A DNA stretch of 45,945 nt from assembly GCA_947564735.1 (NCBI GenBank), contig CANOEC010000032.1, forward strand, positions 1 through 45,945, given 5' to 3'. Numbering within the stretch: the first letter of the stretch is position 1; each line of letters opens with the position of its first letter. The stretch is from an uncultured Lachnospiraceae bacterium. Lineage in GTDB: Bacteria > Bacillota > Clostridia > Lachnospirales > Lachnospiraceae. The notes beneath the pieces were generated by a model. The model did not search any database, was not told the DNA's origin, and was given only the letters and a program-made list of their open reading frames with translations. Positions 25,688 through 34,901 of the stretch are shown here, piece after piece. The position numbers and the translations under genes are program-made.

Positions 25688-26980
25688 ATGGAACAATATG
25701 CGATTAAAGGTGGGAATCCGTTAGTCGGCGAGGTGGAGATTGGGGGCGCCAAGAATGCGGCGCTTGCTATTCTTGCTGCGGCAATCATGACGGATGAGAC
25801 CGTAGTGATAGAGAATGTACCGGATGTCCGGGACACGAATGTGCTGATACAGGCAATGGAAAGCATTGGTGTTGTTATCAATAAGATGGATAGACATACG
25901 GTAAAGATCAATGCTTCCCAGATTAACGATTTGGTTATCGAGGACGATTATATCAAGAAAATCAGAGCATCTTATTATCTGCTAGGTGCATTGTTAGGTA
26001 AATATAAAAAGGCGGAAGTGGCGCTTCCGGGTGGCTGTAATATCGGACTTCGTCCGATTGACCAGCATATCAAAGGTTTTCGTGCATTGGGCGCCAGCGT
26101 CAGAATTGAGCACGGTCTGATTATCACGGAGACGGAGAGGCTGGCAGGAAACCATATTTATATGGACGTTGTTTCCGTCGGTGCGACCATGAACGTAATG
26201 ATGGCTGCGGTTATGGCGGAAGGACAGACGGTGATTGAGAATGCGGCGAAGGAGCCGCATGTCGTTGATCTTGCCAATTTCTTAAACAGCATGGGTGCGA
26301 ATATCAAAGGTGCGGGTACCGATGTTATCAGGATTAAAGGCGTGAGGAAGCTGCACGGCACTGAGTATGGCATTATCCCCGACCAGATTGAGGCGGGGAC
26401 GTTTATGTTTGCCGCGGCGGTGACCAAGGGCGATGTGACCGTCAAGAATGTGATTCCGAAGCATCTGGAATCCATCAGCGCAAAACTGCTTGAAATCGGA
26501 TGCGAAGTGGAAGAATCTGACGATGCCGTCCGTGTGGTGGCATCCAAGCCGCTTGGGCATACACATGTCAAGACGCTTCCCTATCCCGGTTTTCCCACGG
26601 ATATGCAGCCGCAGATTACGGTTGCGCTGGGATTGTCAGCCGGAACGAGTATCGTGACAGAGAGTATTTTTGAGAATCGGTTCAAATATGTGGACGAGTT
26701 GACCCGTATGGGTGCGAATATCAAAGTGGAAAGCAACACGGCGATTATCGACGGTGTGAAACAGTATACCGGAGCCAGCATTACGGCGCCCGATTTAAGA
26801 GCCGGCGCCGCGCTTGTGATAGCAGGGCTTGCCGCAGAAGGACTTACGACGATAGACGAGATTAAGTATATTGAGCGCGGATACGAAGATTTTCATCTGA
26901 AGCTGCAAAGCCTCGGTGCGCAGATTGATAAAGTGTCCACGGAAAGAGACTTGCAGAAATTTAAGCTGAAAGTCGGCTGA
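25688..26980 (+). CDS. murA: UDP-N-acetylglucosamine 1-carboxyvinyltransferase
   Basis: Cytoplasmic enzyme of the first committed step of peptidoglycan synthesis, adding enolpyruvate from PEP to UDP-GlcNAc. The 430-residue length is standard. The N-terminal substrate-binding GGAKNAALAILAA is at about 19-31. The catalytic, fosfomycin-reactive cysteine is C117 in LPGGCNIGLRP, so fosfomycin sensitivity is expected at this site. Later landmarks are DQIEAGTFMFAAA and PGFPTDMQPQ. CAGGGGACA precedes ATG 25688. Firmicutes often carry two MurA copies; which one this is cannot be said from the window. It lies between the M23 peptidase and metK, each with its own promoter. Confidence 0.97.
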   Translation: MEQYAIKGGNPLVGEVEIGGAKNAALAILAAAIMTDETVVIENVPDVRDTNVLIQAMESIGVVINKMDRHTVKINASQINDLVIEDDYIKKIRASYYLLGALLGKYKKAEVALPGGCNIGLRPIDQHIKGFRALGASVRIEHGLIITETERLAGNHIYMDVVSVGATMNVMMAAVMAEGQTVIENAAKEPHVVDLANFLNSMGANIKGAGTDVIRIKGVRKLHGTEYGIIPDQIEAGTFMFAAAVTKGDVTVKNVIPKHLESISAKLLEIGCEVEESDDAVRVVASKPLGHTHVKTLPYPGFPTDMQPQITVALGLSAGTSIVTESIFENRFKYVDELTRMGANIKVESNTAIIDGVKQYTGASITAPDLRAGAALVIAGLAAEGLTTIDEIKYIERGYEDFHLKLQSLGAQIDKVSTERDLQKFKLKVG

Positions 26981-27041
26981 TGCTTTTGGAATGAATTTGC
27001 GAATAAATCTGATGTTCAAATGAACTTGTTGTGTTTTGGTC

Positions 27042-27070
27042 TTGACATACATTCTATATAGGTGTATGGT
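27042..27070 (+). promoter_or_regulatory. metK: Promoter for the SAM riboswitch-metK transcript
   Basis: Consensus TTGACA (27042-27047), 17-base spacer, TATGGT (27065-27070). The start of transcription would fall about 30 bases before the riboswitch P1 helix. Confidence 0.55.
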
Positions 27071-27104
27071 ATGTACAGATATGAAAATTCCATATTGTGA
27101 TGTT

Positions 27105-27221
27105 TTCTCTTATTCAGAGTGGTGGAGATACATAGGATCTGTGAAGCCACGGCAACCCCTGTAAGGAAGGTGCCAACCTGAGCGAAAATACTGTCATGCG
27201 GCAGCTCGAACAATAAGAGGA
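27105..27221 (+). ncRNA. SAM-I riboswitch (S-box leader)
   Basis: S-adenosylmethionine-binding leader controlling metK. Closing helix P1 is CTCTTATT (27107-27114) with AATAAGAG (27212-27219). Conserved S-box blocks follow in order: AGAGTGGTGGAG, GTGAAGCCACGGCAACC, AAGGTGCCAACCTGAGC. The 3' strand of P1 with its flank (27212-27221) can instead pair with the first arm of the downstream terminator (27242-27251) with nine of ten positions matching, giving the expected antiterminator. High SAM should stabilise P1 and allow termination, lowering metK expression. Confidence 0.95.
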
Positions 27222-27241
27222 TTTGATTATCGACTGTCAGG

Positions 27242-27270
27242 TCCGCTTATTTAGGTAAGCGGATTTTTTT
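27242..27270 (+). terminator. SAM-regulated intrinsic terminator
   Basis: Perfect 8-bp stem TCCGCTTA/TAAGCGGA (27242-27249 with 27256-27263), 6-base loop, followed by seven T. It is the expression platform of the SAM-I riboswitch. Confidence 0.9.
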
Positions 27271-27271
27271 C

Positions 27272-27305
27272 GCGAATAGGCAGAGTCAAAAGTCTGCCTA
27301 TTCGC
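27272..27305 (+). promoter_or_regulatory. Second strong leader hairpin before metK
   Basis: Perfect 13-bp stem GCGAATAGGCAGA/TCTGCCTATTCGC (27272-27284 with 27293-27305) with an 8-base loop and no T-run. It lies 8 bases after the terminator T-run arm and 34 bases before the metK start. It could protect the 5' end of the mRNA after processing. Confidence 0.6.
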
Positions 27306-27339
27306 AGCCTACAACAAACTTACAAAAAGGAGAACAGAC

Positions 27340-28527
27340 ATGGAGAAGAGATTATTTACTTCCGAATCAGTAACAGAAGGGCATCCCGACAAAGTCTGCG
27401 ATGCCATTTCCGACGCCATTTTAGATGCGTGCATGGAGAAAGACCCGATGAGCCGTGTTGCCTGCGAAACCGCAGTCTGCACAGGATTCGTTCTGGTAAC
27501 AGGTGAAATCACCACGAATGCATATGTTGACATGCAGAAAATTGTTCGTGAAACCGTCAAGGAGATTGGTTATACCAAATCCGAATACGGCTTTGACGGC
27601 AATACATGCGCCGTATTTGTGGCGATCGACGAACAGTCTAGCGATATTGCGATGGGCGTGGATAAAGCGCTGGAAGCAAAAGAGAACAAAATGTCCGATG
27701 CTGAAATTGAAGCAATCGGTGCCGGCGACCAAGGAATGATGTTCGGATATGCCACCAACGAGACAGAAGAATATATGCCCTATCCGATTTCGTTAGCGCA
27801 TAAACTTGCGCTGCAGCTTACGAAGGTTCGTAAGGATGGCACACTGAAATACTTAAGACCGGACGGCAAGAGCCAAGTGTCCGTAGAATATGATGAGGAC
27901 GGCAAGCCGGTAAGACTGGAAGCGGTTGTATTATCCACGCAGCATGACGCTGATGTGACACAGGAACAGATTCATGAAGATATTAAGAAGTATGTGTTCG
28001 ATCCGGTTCTGCCAAAAGAGCTGATTGACGACAACACAAAGTTCTTCATCAATCCTACGGGTCGTTTCGTAATCGGAGGACCGCACGGGGATGCAGGTCT
28101 TACCGGACGTAAGATTATCGTAGATACATACGGCGGATATGCCCGTCACGGCGGCGGCGCGTTCTCCGGCAAGGACTGCACGAAGGTAGACCGTTCCGCA
28201 GCTTATGCAGCCCGTTATGTTGCTAAAAATATCGTAGCGGCAGGGCTTGCCGACAAGTGTGAGATTCAGTTGTCCTATGCAATCGGTGTGGCGCAGCCTA
28301 CATCCGTTATGGTAGATACATTCGGCACAGGCAAGGTTGCCGACGAAAAGCTGGTTGATATCGTTCGTGAGAACTTCGACCTTCGTCCGGCAGGAATCAT
28401 CAAGATGCTCGACCTGCGTCGTCCGATTTACAAACAGACAGCAGCTTACGGACACTTTGGACGTAACGATTTAGACCTGCCTTGGGAGAAGCTTGACAAG
28501 GTGGATGATTTGAAGAAGTATCTGTAA
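27340..28527 (+). CDS. metK: S-adenosylmethionine synthetase
   Basis: Cytoplasmic enzyme making S-adenosylmethionine from methionine and ATP, the main methyl donor. The 395-residue length is standard. Landmarks: [17 protein letters not shown] at about 15-31 (methionine/ATP site), [12 protein letters not shown] near 127-138, and the P-loop-like [21 protein letters not shown] near 247-267 with the flexible active-site loop region. AAAAAGGAGAACAGAC precedes ATG 27340. Expression is under the SAM-I riboswitch immediately upstream, giving product feedback. A bidirectional-type terminator follows. Confidence 0.98.
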   Translation: MEKRLFTSESVTEGHPDKVCDAISDAILDACMEKDPMSRVACETAVCTGFVLVTGEITTNAYVDMQKIVRETVKEIGYTKSEYGFDGNTCAVFVAIDEQSSDIAMGVDKALEAKENKMSDAEIEAIGAGDQGMMFGYATNETEEYMPYPISLAHKLALQLTKVRKDGTLKYLRPDGKSQVSVEYDEDGKPVRLEAVVLSTQHDADVTQEQIHEDIKKYVFDPVLPKELIDDNTKFFINPTGRFVIGGPHGDAGLTGRKIIVDTYGGYARHGGGAFSGKDCTKVDRSAAYAARYVAKNIVAAGLADKCEIQLSYAIGVAQPTSVMVDTFGTGKVADEKLVDIVRENFDLRPAGIIKMLDLRRPIYKQTAAYGHFGRNDLDLPWEKLDKVDDLKKYL

Positions 28528-28605
28528 GGTATGAGCCGGTTCCTTCGTGAAATGGCGGGGACAGTGGAATGAAAAAAGATATTGATATGTTTTGAATGAT
28601 AGAAG

Positions 28606-28640
28606 AAAGGGACTGTCGGGAAATTGACAGCCCCTTTTTC
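28606..28640. terminator. Terminator between metK and the convergent ATPase gene
   Basis: A 12-position stem (28606-28617 with 28626-28637) with a single A-C mismatch, 8-base loop, then a T-run. A-rich sequence on the left lets it serve the - strand ATPase gene as well (its stop is at 28642). Confidence 0.7.
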
Positions 28641-28641
28641 T

Positions 28642-30039
28642 CTATGATGCTTCATACATATCTTCAAGGGTGATTAAGTGTAGCGCTTCCCTTTGCGCTT
28701 GGCTGTTTAGGGAGTCTGTGAAGCCGGATTTGGAAAAAAGATAATAGTAGTGTCTGTGATAGTGTCCCATTGCCAGTGCATAGTCTTTTAACAATGTCAA
28801 TTCGTCAACATCTACGGGGATGTTTCGGAATTTGCACGATCCAACAATACAACTGTCATCACTTGCAGATGAAGCAACAACGTCAATCTGTGCCTGTTTG
28901 TGTGTTTGCGGGTGTCCGCCCCACCATTGTCCGATTTGAGCGAGGGGGAAAGGCAGATTATTATCATAATAAAGGATATAATCATGGCACATTTTCTCAA
29001 AAGTGAGCCCCATGTAATCGGTGAGGCGTTTCTCCACGGAAACCGTATAGTTCTGCTCTATTCTGCCGGAGAGAACGGCAGACATGTTATGCGGAATAAA
29101 TGCAAACCAGAATCGGAAGAACTGGTCTTCAATCCGATAGATCGGACGTCGGCTGTTCGGGGTGGTTACTGGGGTTTCCCGGCGGATAACGCCCAGAGTA
29201 ATCAGATTGGCAAGATATTTTGTACACAGTCCTGTTTCAATTCCGACGGTTGTTGCGATTTCAGATAGTTTGGTTTTTCCGGAAGCGATAGCGGTTACAA
29301 TTGCATTGTAAGTAGATGGTTCCCGCAGTTCCTGCTTAAATAAGTTAGAAGGTTCTTCAAATAACATTGCATTTTTATCAAAAAAATGTTCCAGAAGATT
29401 TTCACGAATGCTCAAAGATGGTGAAAATTGTTCTAAATACAGCGGGATGCCCCCTGTAATACCATACATAAGGGCTTTTTCCTCAAAGGAGTAGTTGGGG
29501 AACCATTTGCCGGTTTCTAAGTAGGAAAAAGGCTGAATCTTAAACTGTGCCGTTCGGCGCCCATAGAGAGGGCTCTGATATCCCAGCACTTGATTTTCCA
29601 TAAAACTCATGGAAGAACCACAAAGAATCAGGAATAGTTTCGTATTTTTAAATTGATGGTCGAGATAGTTCTGCAAAAGTGAAGAAATACCCGGTTCCGC
29701 ACCGGCAAGATAAGGGTATTCATCGATTACGAGGATTACCCGTTCAGTGGCGGATATTTCCGCAATGCGCGTAAAGATATCGGCAAAACTGCGATAAATT
29801 ATGCCGGCTGCACTTTTTCCCTGTTCGGCTTCGGCGACGGTGCTGGAAAACGCCGTCAGATTATACTCGGCAGTGCTTTCCTGTGCCGCGTAGAAAATAA
29901 CTTTTTTATTCTTACAAAACTCCGTAATTAAGGTGGTCTTTCCAACCCGTCTCCGACCATAGACAATGGCAACTTCGAGTCTGGCGCTTTGATACATCTG
30001 GTTTAGTTTTTTAAGTTCCTGTTCCCTGCCGATAAACAT
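28642..30039 (-). CDS. AAA+ ATPase of the archaeal-ATPase / DUF234 type
   Basis: P-loop ATPase of 465 residues, from the large family typed as archaeal-like ATPase (COG1672) with a C-terminal DUF234 domain. Landmarks: FIGREQELKKLNQMY at the start, Walker A YGRRRVGKTTLI near 25-36, Walker B VILVIDEYPYLAG near 108-120, and sensor-like LFLILCGSSMSFM. A winged-helix segment follows at about 255-300 (KLSEIATTVGIETGLCTKYLANLITLGVIRR), then the DUF234 region with a nuclease-like DVVASS segment near 400. Cellular role of the family is unclear. ATG 30039 has CAGGAGA 8 bases upstream. It stands alone, opposite to its neighbours, behind an AT-rich region with palindromic repeats, which fits a self-regulated accessory gene. 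Confidence 0.88.
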   Translation of the reverse strand: MFIGREQELKKLNQMYQSARLEVAIVYGRRRVGKTTLITEFCKNKKVIFYAAQESTAEYNLTAFSSTVAEAEQGKSAAGIIYRSFADIFTRIAEISATERVILVIDEYPYLAGAEPGISSLLQNYLDHQFKNTKLFLILCGSSMSFMENQVLGYQSPLYGRRTAQFKIQPFSYLETGKWFPNYSFEEKALMYGITGGIPLYLEQFSPSLSIRENLLEHFFDKNAMLFEEPSNLFKQELREPSTYNAIVTAIASGKTKLSEIATTVGIETGLCTKYLANLITLGVIRRETPVTTPNSRRPIYRIEDQFFRFWFAFIPHNMSAVLSGRIEQNYTVSVEKRLTDYMGLTFEKMCHDYILYYDNNLPFPLAQIGQWWGGHPQTHKQAQIDVVASSASDDSCIVGSCKFRNIPVDVDELTLLKDYALAMGHYHRHYYYLFSKSGFTDSLNSQAQREALHLITLEDMYEAS

Positions 30040-30102
30040 AATCTGTTCTCCTGTAGTGTTTTGTCTGCGCAATTGAGGAAAATGAATTGAATTATATATC
30101 TA

Positions 30103-30141
30103 AATATAGTATATCACAATATAGTATATCGCGATATACTA
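30103..30141. promoter_or_regulatory. Operator-like direct and inverted repeats upstream of the AAA+ ATPase
   Basis: AATATAGTATATC occurs at 30103-30115 and again at 30118-30130 (15-base period). The second copy forms the left half of a perfect 20-bp palindrome, TAGTATATCGCGATATACTA, at 30122-30141. The cluster begins 64 bases upstream of the ATPase start codon on its non-coding side, a position suited to an operator. The rest of the gap 30142-30409 holds only the promoter at 30291. Confidence 0.6.
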
Positions 30142-30290
30142 AATTATATTATAGATTATTATAATTCATAATATTTCATGCGTCAATCGGGGAAAAATTG
30201 TTTTCTGCCGGACGGTTCCTTGTCTGCCCTATGTGCGATGCATAGACAAACATATACTGAACGGAAATTCTTCTCCAGATTGTAAAAAGC

Positions 30291-30319
30291 TTGCGAATTG
30301 TAAGTGGGTTGCATATACT
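30291..30319 (+). promoter_or_regulatory. Promoter for the YwqG-like gene
   Basis: TTGCGA (30291-30296), 17-base spacer, TATACT (30314-30319), about 90 bases before ATG 30410. Confidence 0.5.
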
Positions 30320-30409
30320 ATTAGTGCAGGGTTTGTTCTGTAGACGAGGAGAAAGCAGAGTAAATAAGGATATCTTATAAGAGAAATACAAAAAGAGGGT
30401 AAAGAGCAG

Positions 30410-31249
30410 ATGGACTATCAAAAATTATTTGAAGAAATTAAAAAAACGGCGATTCTTACGGATTATTCGGCAGCGGAGAGCGAATTGCCTGTCGGCAGGA
30501 GTAAGTTTGGCGGGAAACCGCATTTGCCGAAAGATTTTGAATGGTTCTATTATGAGGGGGAAGATTTTGATAATGTGGTGAAGAGAAGACCGCTTTCTTT
30601 TCTGGCGCAGATTAACCTGCAGGAAATTGCAGATTATGATAAGGATAACCGGCTGCCGCACAAGGGAATGCTTTATTTTTTCTATGACCTTTGCACGATG
30701 CGGTGGGGATTTGACCCGAAAGATAAGGGATGTGCCAGAGTGCTTTATATAGATAATCCGGACAACCTGCAAAGCATTGATTTTCCAGAAGAACTGGATG
30801 TGGATTACATTCTGCCTGAGTTTGCGCTTTCCTTTAAGTCGTGCATGGATTTGCCGGATTATGAAGAGATAGCGGAACGGGTTGAAGATTTGGAATGGGA
30901 TTCTTATGATGAGGAGCGCGTGCTGTACGGTTATGATGGAATGGAGAGGGAAGATGTCTCCAAACTGCTTGGATATGCCGATTTGATTCAGGGCGACATG
31001 CTGTTTGAATGTGAAGAAGTCAGCAATGGCATATATTGCGGTGGTATTCCGGAGATTACAGAAGAACAGAGAGAGAAAATGTTATCCGCGAGTAAAGAGT
31101 GGGAACTTCTGTTTCAGATGTCAACGGTCTCTGATGAAAATTATGAATTGATGTTCGGCGATTGCGGGAGTATTTACTTTTATATTAAGAAACAGGACTT
31201 GCAGGAGAAAAATTTTGAGAATGTCTGGCTGATACTGCAATGCTTTTAG
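30410..31249 (+). CDS. YwqG-like / DUF1963 family protein
   Basis: Cytoplasmic protein of 279 residues, acidic, of the DUF1963 (YwqG) family. Landmarks: SKFGGKPHLPKDFEW near 33-47, LSFLAQINLQEIA near 63-75, GMLYFFYDL near 86-94, and the late YCGGIPEI. The family is widespread and its function is not established; in some bacteria members sit near toxin-immunity loci, but nothing here supports that. ATG 30410 follows AAAGAGGGTAAAGAG. It has its own promoter and is followed after about 100 bases by dnaE. Confidence 0.85.
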   Translation: MDYQKLFEEIKKTAILTDYSAAESELPVGRSKFGGKPHLPKDFEWFYYEGEDFDNVVKRRPLSFLAQINLQEIADYDKDNRLPHKGMLYFFYDLCTMRWGFDPKDKGCARVLYIDNPDNLQSIDFPEELDVDYILPEFALSFKSCMDLPDYEEIAERVEDLEWDSYDEERVLYGYDGMEREDVSKLLGYADLIQGDMLFECEEVSNGIYCGGIPEITEEQREKMLSASKEWELLFQMSTVSDENYELMFGDCGSIYFYIKKQDLQEKNFENVWLILQCF

Positions 31250-31347
31250 GCGTGGTATGATAGCGAGCGCAAGAATACAGCGGCTGTGCGGCGATTGTTT
31301 TGCGCAGAGAGATTCCCGATATAGTAAGAGAAAAAAGAGGTTTCCAT

Positions 31348-34300
31348 ATGGCATTTGCACATTTACACGTCCATACCGAGTATAGTCTTCTGGACGGTTC
31401 CAATAAAATCAAAGAATATGTCAAGAGAGTGAAAGAACTGGGGATGGATAGTGCCGCCATTACAGACCACGGTGTAATGTATGGCGTGATTGAATTCTAT
31501 AAGGAAGCGACTGCGGCGAATATCAATCCGATCATCGGCTGTGAAGTCTATGTGGCCCCCCATTCCCGGTTTGACAGGGAATTGACGGGCGGTGAGGACA
31601 GATACTATCATCTTGTGCTGCTGGCAGAAAATAACACAGGTTATGCTAATTTGATGAAAATTGTCAGCAAAGGGTTTACGGAAGGATATTATTATCGCCC
31701 CCGTGTGGACATGGAAGTATTGCAGGAGTTTCACGAGGGGATTATTGCGCTCTCGGCATGTCTGGCGGGCGAAGTGCAGCGGTATATCCAGAAAGGGCTG
31801 ATTGACGAGGCGAAGAAAGTTGCCAGAAGATATGAGGACTGTTTTGGAAAGGGTAATTTCTTCTTGGAATTGCAGGATCACGGCATCCCGGCGCAGCAGA
31901 CGGTTAATTCCGCCCTGCTTTCGATGAGTAAGGAACTGGATATTCCTTTGGTGGCAACCAATGACGTGCACTATACTTATGCGGAGGACGCACAACCCCA
32001 TGATATCCTGCTCTGCCTGCAGACGGGCAAGAAGCTGTCCGACGAGGATCGTATGCGCTATGAGGGCGGTCAGTACTATGTGAAGAGTGAGGAGGAGATG
32101 AAGGGACTGTTCACATATGCATGGGAGGCGGTGGAGAATACGCAGCGCATCGCCGACAGATGTCACGTGGAGATTGAGTTTGGCAAATACAAGGTGCCGC
32201 ACTACGAGGTGCCGGAAGGATATGATTCGTGGAGTTATTTAAATAAGCTGTGTCAGGACGGTATGGCGCAGCGATACCCGGAAGATGACGGTACATTACA
32301 GAAGCGTCTGGAATATGAGCTTGGCATTATCAAGGATATGGGTTTCGTTGATTATTTCCTCATTGTGTGGGATTATATTAACTATTGCAGAGAAAATGAC
32401 ATTGCTGTGGGGCCGGGGAGAGGCTCGGCAGCAGGCAGTATTGTTTCCTATTGTCTGAAGATTACAAATATTGATCCGATTAAGTACAATCTTTTGTTTG
32501 AGCGTTTTTTAAATCCGGAGCGTGTGTCCATGCCGGATATTGATGTGGATTTCTGCTTTGAGAGAAGGCAGGAGGTAATCGACCATGTCAACCGTAAATA
32601 TGGCAGTGACAAGGTGGTGCAGATTGTCACATTCGGTACGATGGCGGCGAAGGGAGTCATACGTGATGTGGGACGCGTTATGGATTTACCCTATTCCTTT
32701 GTAGATTCCATTGCCAAGATGATTCCCAATGAACAGAATCAGGGGGTGCCGATCGATAAAGCTTTGGTGATGAATCCGGAACTGAGGAAGTTATATAATG
32801 AGGACGAGCAGGTGCATACGCTGATTGATATGAGTAAGCGTCTGGAAGGTCTTCCGCGTCATACCTCCATGCACGCGGCGGGAGTTGTCATCTGTCCGGA
32901 TGCGGCGGATAATTTCGTTCCCCTGTCCCGTGGTTCCGACGGTTCCATCACCACGCAGTTTACGATGACGACCATAGAGGAACTGGGGCTTCTCAAGATG
33001 GACTTCTTAGGGCTGCGCACGCTTACGGTGATACAGAACGCAGCGGAAATGGCGGAGAAGAGCACGGGCAGACACATTGATATAGATGCGATTGATTACA
33101 ATGATCCGGCGGTGCTTGCCTCTATCGGGACGGGGCGAACGGACGGTGTGTTCCAGCTTGAGAGCGGCGGCATGAAAAGTTTCATGAAGGAGCTGAAGCC
33201 ACAGAGTCTGGAAGATATCATTGCAGGTATTTCGCTGTACCGTCCGGGACCGATGGATTTTATACCGAAATATATCAAAGGAAAAAATAATCCGCAATCC
33301 GTCACATACGACTGTCCCCAGCTTGAGCCGATTCTGGCGCCGACATACGGGTGTATCGTCTATCAGGAGCAGGTTATGCAGATTGTGCAGGATTTAGGCG
33401 GTTACACAATGGGACGGAGCGATTTGGTGCGCCGTGCCATGAGTAAGAAAAAACAGTATGTGATGGAACAGGAGCGCAAGAACTTCACCTACGGCAATCC
33501 GGAGGAGGGGGTGCCCGGCTGTGTGGCAAACGGCATCAGCGCGGAGACGGCAAATCATATCTATGATACGATGATGGATTTTGCCAAGTATGCGTTCAAT
33601 AAATCCCATGCCGCGTGCTATGCGGTAGTTGCCTATCAGACCGCGTATTTGAAATACTATTATCCGGTGGAGTTCATGGCAGCGCTTCTGACGTCTGTCA
33701 TTGATAATCCGAATAAAGTTTCCGAATATATTATGACATGCCGCAGTATGGGAATCGAGATTCTGCCGCCGGATATCAATGAGGGGGAAGTCGGATTCTC
33801 CGTGTCGGGCAATCAGATACGTTATGCGCTGACGGCAATCAAGAGTGTGGGGCGTCCGGTCATTGATATTGTGGTGGCGGAGCGTAAGGAACGCGGACCG
33901 TACACGAACTTAAAAGATTTCATTACCCGTATGGCGGATAAGGAAGTGAATAAACGTGCCATTGAGCATTTTATCAAAGCGGGCGCAATGGATAGTCTTG
34001 GGGGAACACGCAAGCAGTTTATGAGTGTGTATATCCAGATTATGGATAGCATCCAGCATGATAAAAAGAATAATATGGCGGGGCAGATGTCGCTGTTTGA
34101 TATCGTATCCGAAGAACAGAAAGAAGATTTTGAAGTGAAACTGCCAGAAGTGGGCGAATACTCCAAAGAGATGAAGCTTGCTTTTGAGAAAGAAGTGCTG
34201 GGAATCTACATCAGCGGTCATCCCTTGGAAGAGTATCAGGAGATGTGGCGCAAACATATTACCAACACGACGGCGGATTTTGTACCCGATGAAGAGACCG

Positions 34301-34803
34301 GAGAGACCGCAGTCGTTGACGGTAAGAGCGCTACCATAGGCGGTATGGTCGCAGAGAAGAAGATTAAATATACAAAAAACGAGAAGGTGATGGCTTTTCT
34401 GCAGGTGGAAGACTTGGTCGGCTCCGTGGAAGTTATCGTATTTCCGGGGCAGTATGAGCGGTACGGAAGCAAAATTGCCGAAGACAGCAAAGTGTTTATC
34501 AGGGGTCGGGTTTCCGTGGAGGAAGAAAAGGACGGGAAGCTGATTTGTGAGCAGATCACACCCTTTGAGGAAATTTCCAGAAAGCTGTGGATTAAATTTC
34601 CCACGAAAGAAGCCTACGAGGAGCATAAAGAGGAATTGTACGATGCGCTGCGCCAGTCTGAGGGCAGAGACAGCGTTGTGATTTATGTGGAGAATCCAAA
34701 GTCCATGAATGCGCTGCCGCGCAACTGGAATGTGGACGCCGGGGAGGAGCTGACCGAACGATTGAACCGGTTGTACGGGAAGGAGAATGTGAAAGTGGTG
34801 TGA
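31348..34803 (+). CDS. dnaE: DNA polymerase III alpha subunit
   Basis: Replicative C-family polymerase of 1151 residues, DnaE type rather than the exonuclease-containing PolC. Order: N-terminal PHP domain (HLHVHTEYSLLDG, then AITDHGVMYG), polymerase palm with catalytic aspartates in PDIDVDF (D397, D399, D401), GPGRGSAAGS in the palm, fingers region, helix-hairpin-helix, then an OB domain (IGGMVAEKKIKYTKNEKVMAFLQVED as landmark positions about 995-1020). A clamp-binding motif QMSLFD is at 913-918. In Firmicutes DnaE extends primers before PolC takes over. ATG 31348 has AAGAGGT upstream; the frame back to 31300 is not similar to the family. pfkA follows, the usual clostridial arrangement. Confidence 0.97.
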   Translation: MAFAHLHVHTEYSLLDGSNKIKEYVKRVKELGMDSAAITDHGVMYGVIEFYKEATAANINPIIGCEVYVAPHSRFDRELTGGEDRYYHLVLLAENNTGYANLMKIVSKGFTEGYYYRPRVDMEVLQEFHEGIIALSACLAGEVQRYIQKGLIDEAKKVARRYEDCFGKGNFFLELQDHGIPAQQTVNSALLSMSKELDIPLVATNDVHYTYAEDAQPHDILLCLQTGKKLSDEDRMRYEGGQYYVKSEEEMKGLFTYAWEAVENTQRIADRCHVEIEFGKYKVPHYEVPEGYDSWSYLNKLCQDGMAQRYPEDDGTLQKRLEYELGIIKDMGFVDYFLIVWDYINYCRENDIAVGPGRGSAAGSIVSYCLKITNIDPIKYNLLFERFLNPERVSMPDIDVDFCFERRQEVIDHVNRKYGSDKVVQIVTFGTMAAKGVIRDVGRVMDLPYSFVDSIAKMIPNEQNQGVPIDKALVMNPELRKLYNEDEQVHTLIDMSKRLEGLPRHTSMHAAGVVICPDAADNFVPLSRGSDGSITTQFTMTTIEELGLLKMDFLGLRTLTVIQNAAEMAEKSTGRHIDIDAIDYNDPAVLASIGTGRTDGVFQLESGGMKSFMKELKPQSLEDIIAGISLYRPGPMDFIPKYIKGKNNPQSVTYDCPQLEPILAPTYGCIVYQEQVMQIVQDLGGYTMGRSDLVRRAMSKKKQYVMEQERKNFTYGNPEEGVPGCVANGISAETANHIYDTMMDFAKYAFNKSHAACYAVVAYQTAYLKYYYPVEFMAALLTSVIDNPNKVSEYIMTCRSMGIEILPPDINEGEVGFSVSGNQIRYALTAIKSVGRPVIDIVVAERKERGPYTNLKDFITRMADKEVNKRAIEHFIKAGAMDSLGGTRKQFMSVYIQIMDSIQHDKKNNMAGQMSLFDIVSEEQKEDFEVKLPEVGEYSKEMKLAFEKEVLGIYISGHPLEEYQEMWRKHITNTTADFVPDEETGETAVVDGKSATIGGMVAEKKIKYTKNEKVMAFLQVEDLVGSVEVIVFPGQYERYGSKIAEDSKVFIRGRVSVEEEKDGKLICEQITPFEEISRKLWIKFPTKEAYEEHKEELYDALRQSEGRDSVVIYVENPKSMNALPRNWNVDAGEELTERLNRLYGKENVKVV

Positions 34804-34835
34804 GAAGGGAGAGTGGATGCATTTTACAAAAAAGA

Positions 34836-34864
34836 TTGAAATACCCATATGTTTAGAGTAAAAT
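34836..34864 (+). promoter_or_regulatory. pfkA: Promoter for pfkA
   Basis: TTGAAA (34836-34841), 17-base spacer, TAAAAT (34859-34864), 37 bases before the start codon. It lies in the 98-base gap after dnaE, so pfkA can be expressed independently. Confidence 0.55.
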
Positions 34865-34901
34865 ACAGATAGAAAACAGCACAGAAAGGCATGGTGTAGA
34901 T

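Noticed and set aside
27105-27221. T-box leader
   Set aside because: There is no specifier loop or T-box sequence; the conserved blocks match the S-box (SAM-I) class and the downstream gene is metK.
33910-34848. 312-residue open frame antisense to the end of dnaE
   Set aside because: It lies opposite conserved DnaE sequence and encodes a His/Phe/Leu-rich product with no motif or ribosome site.
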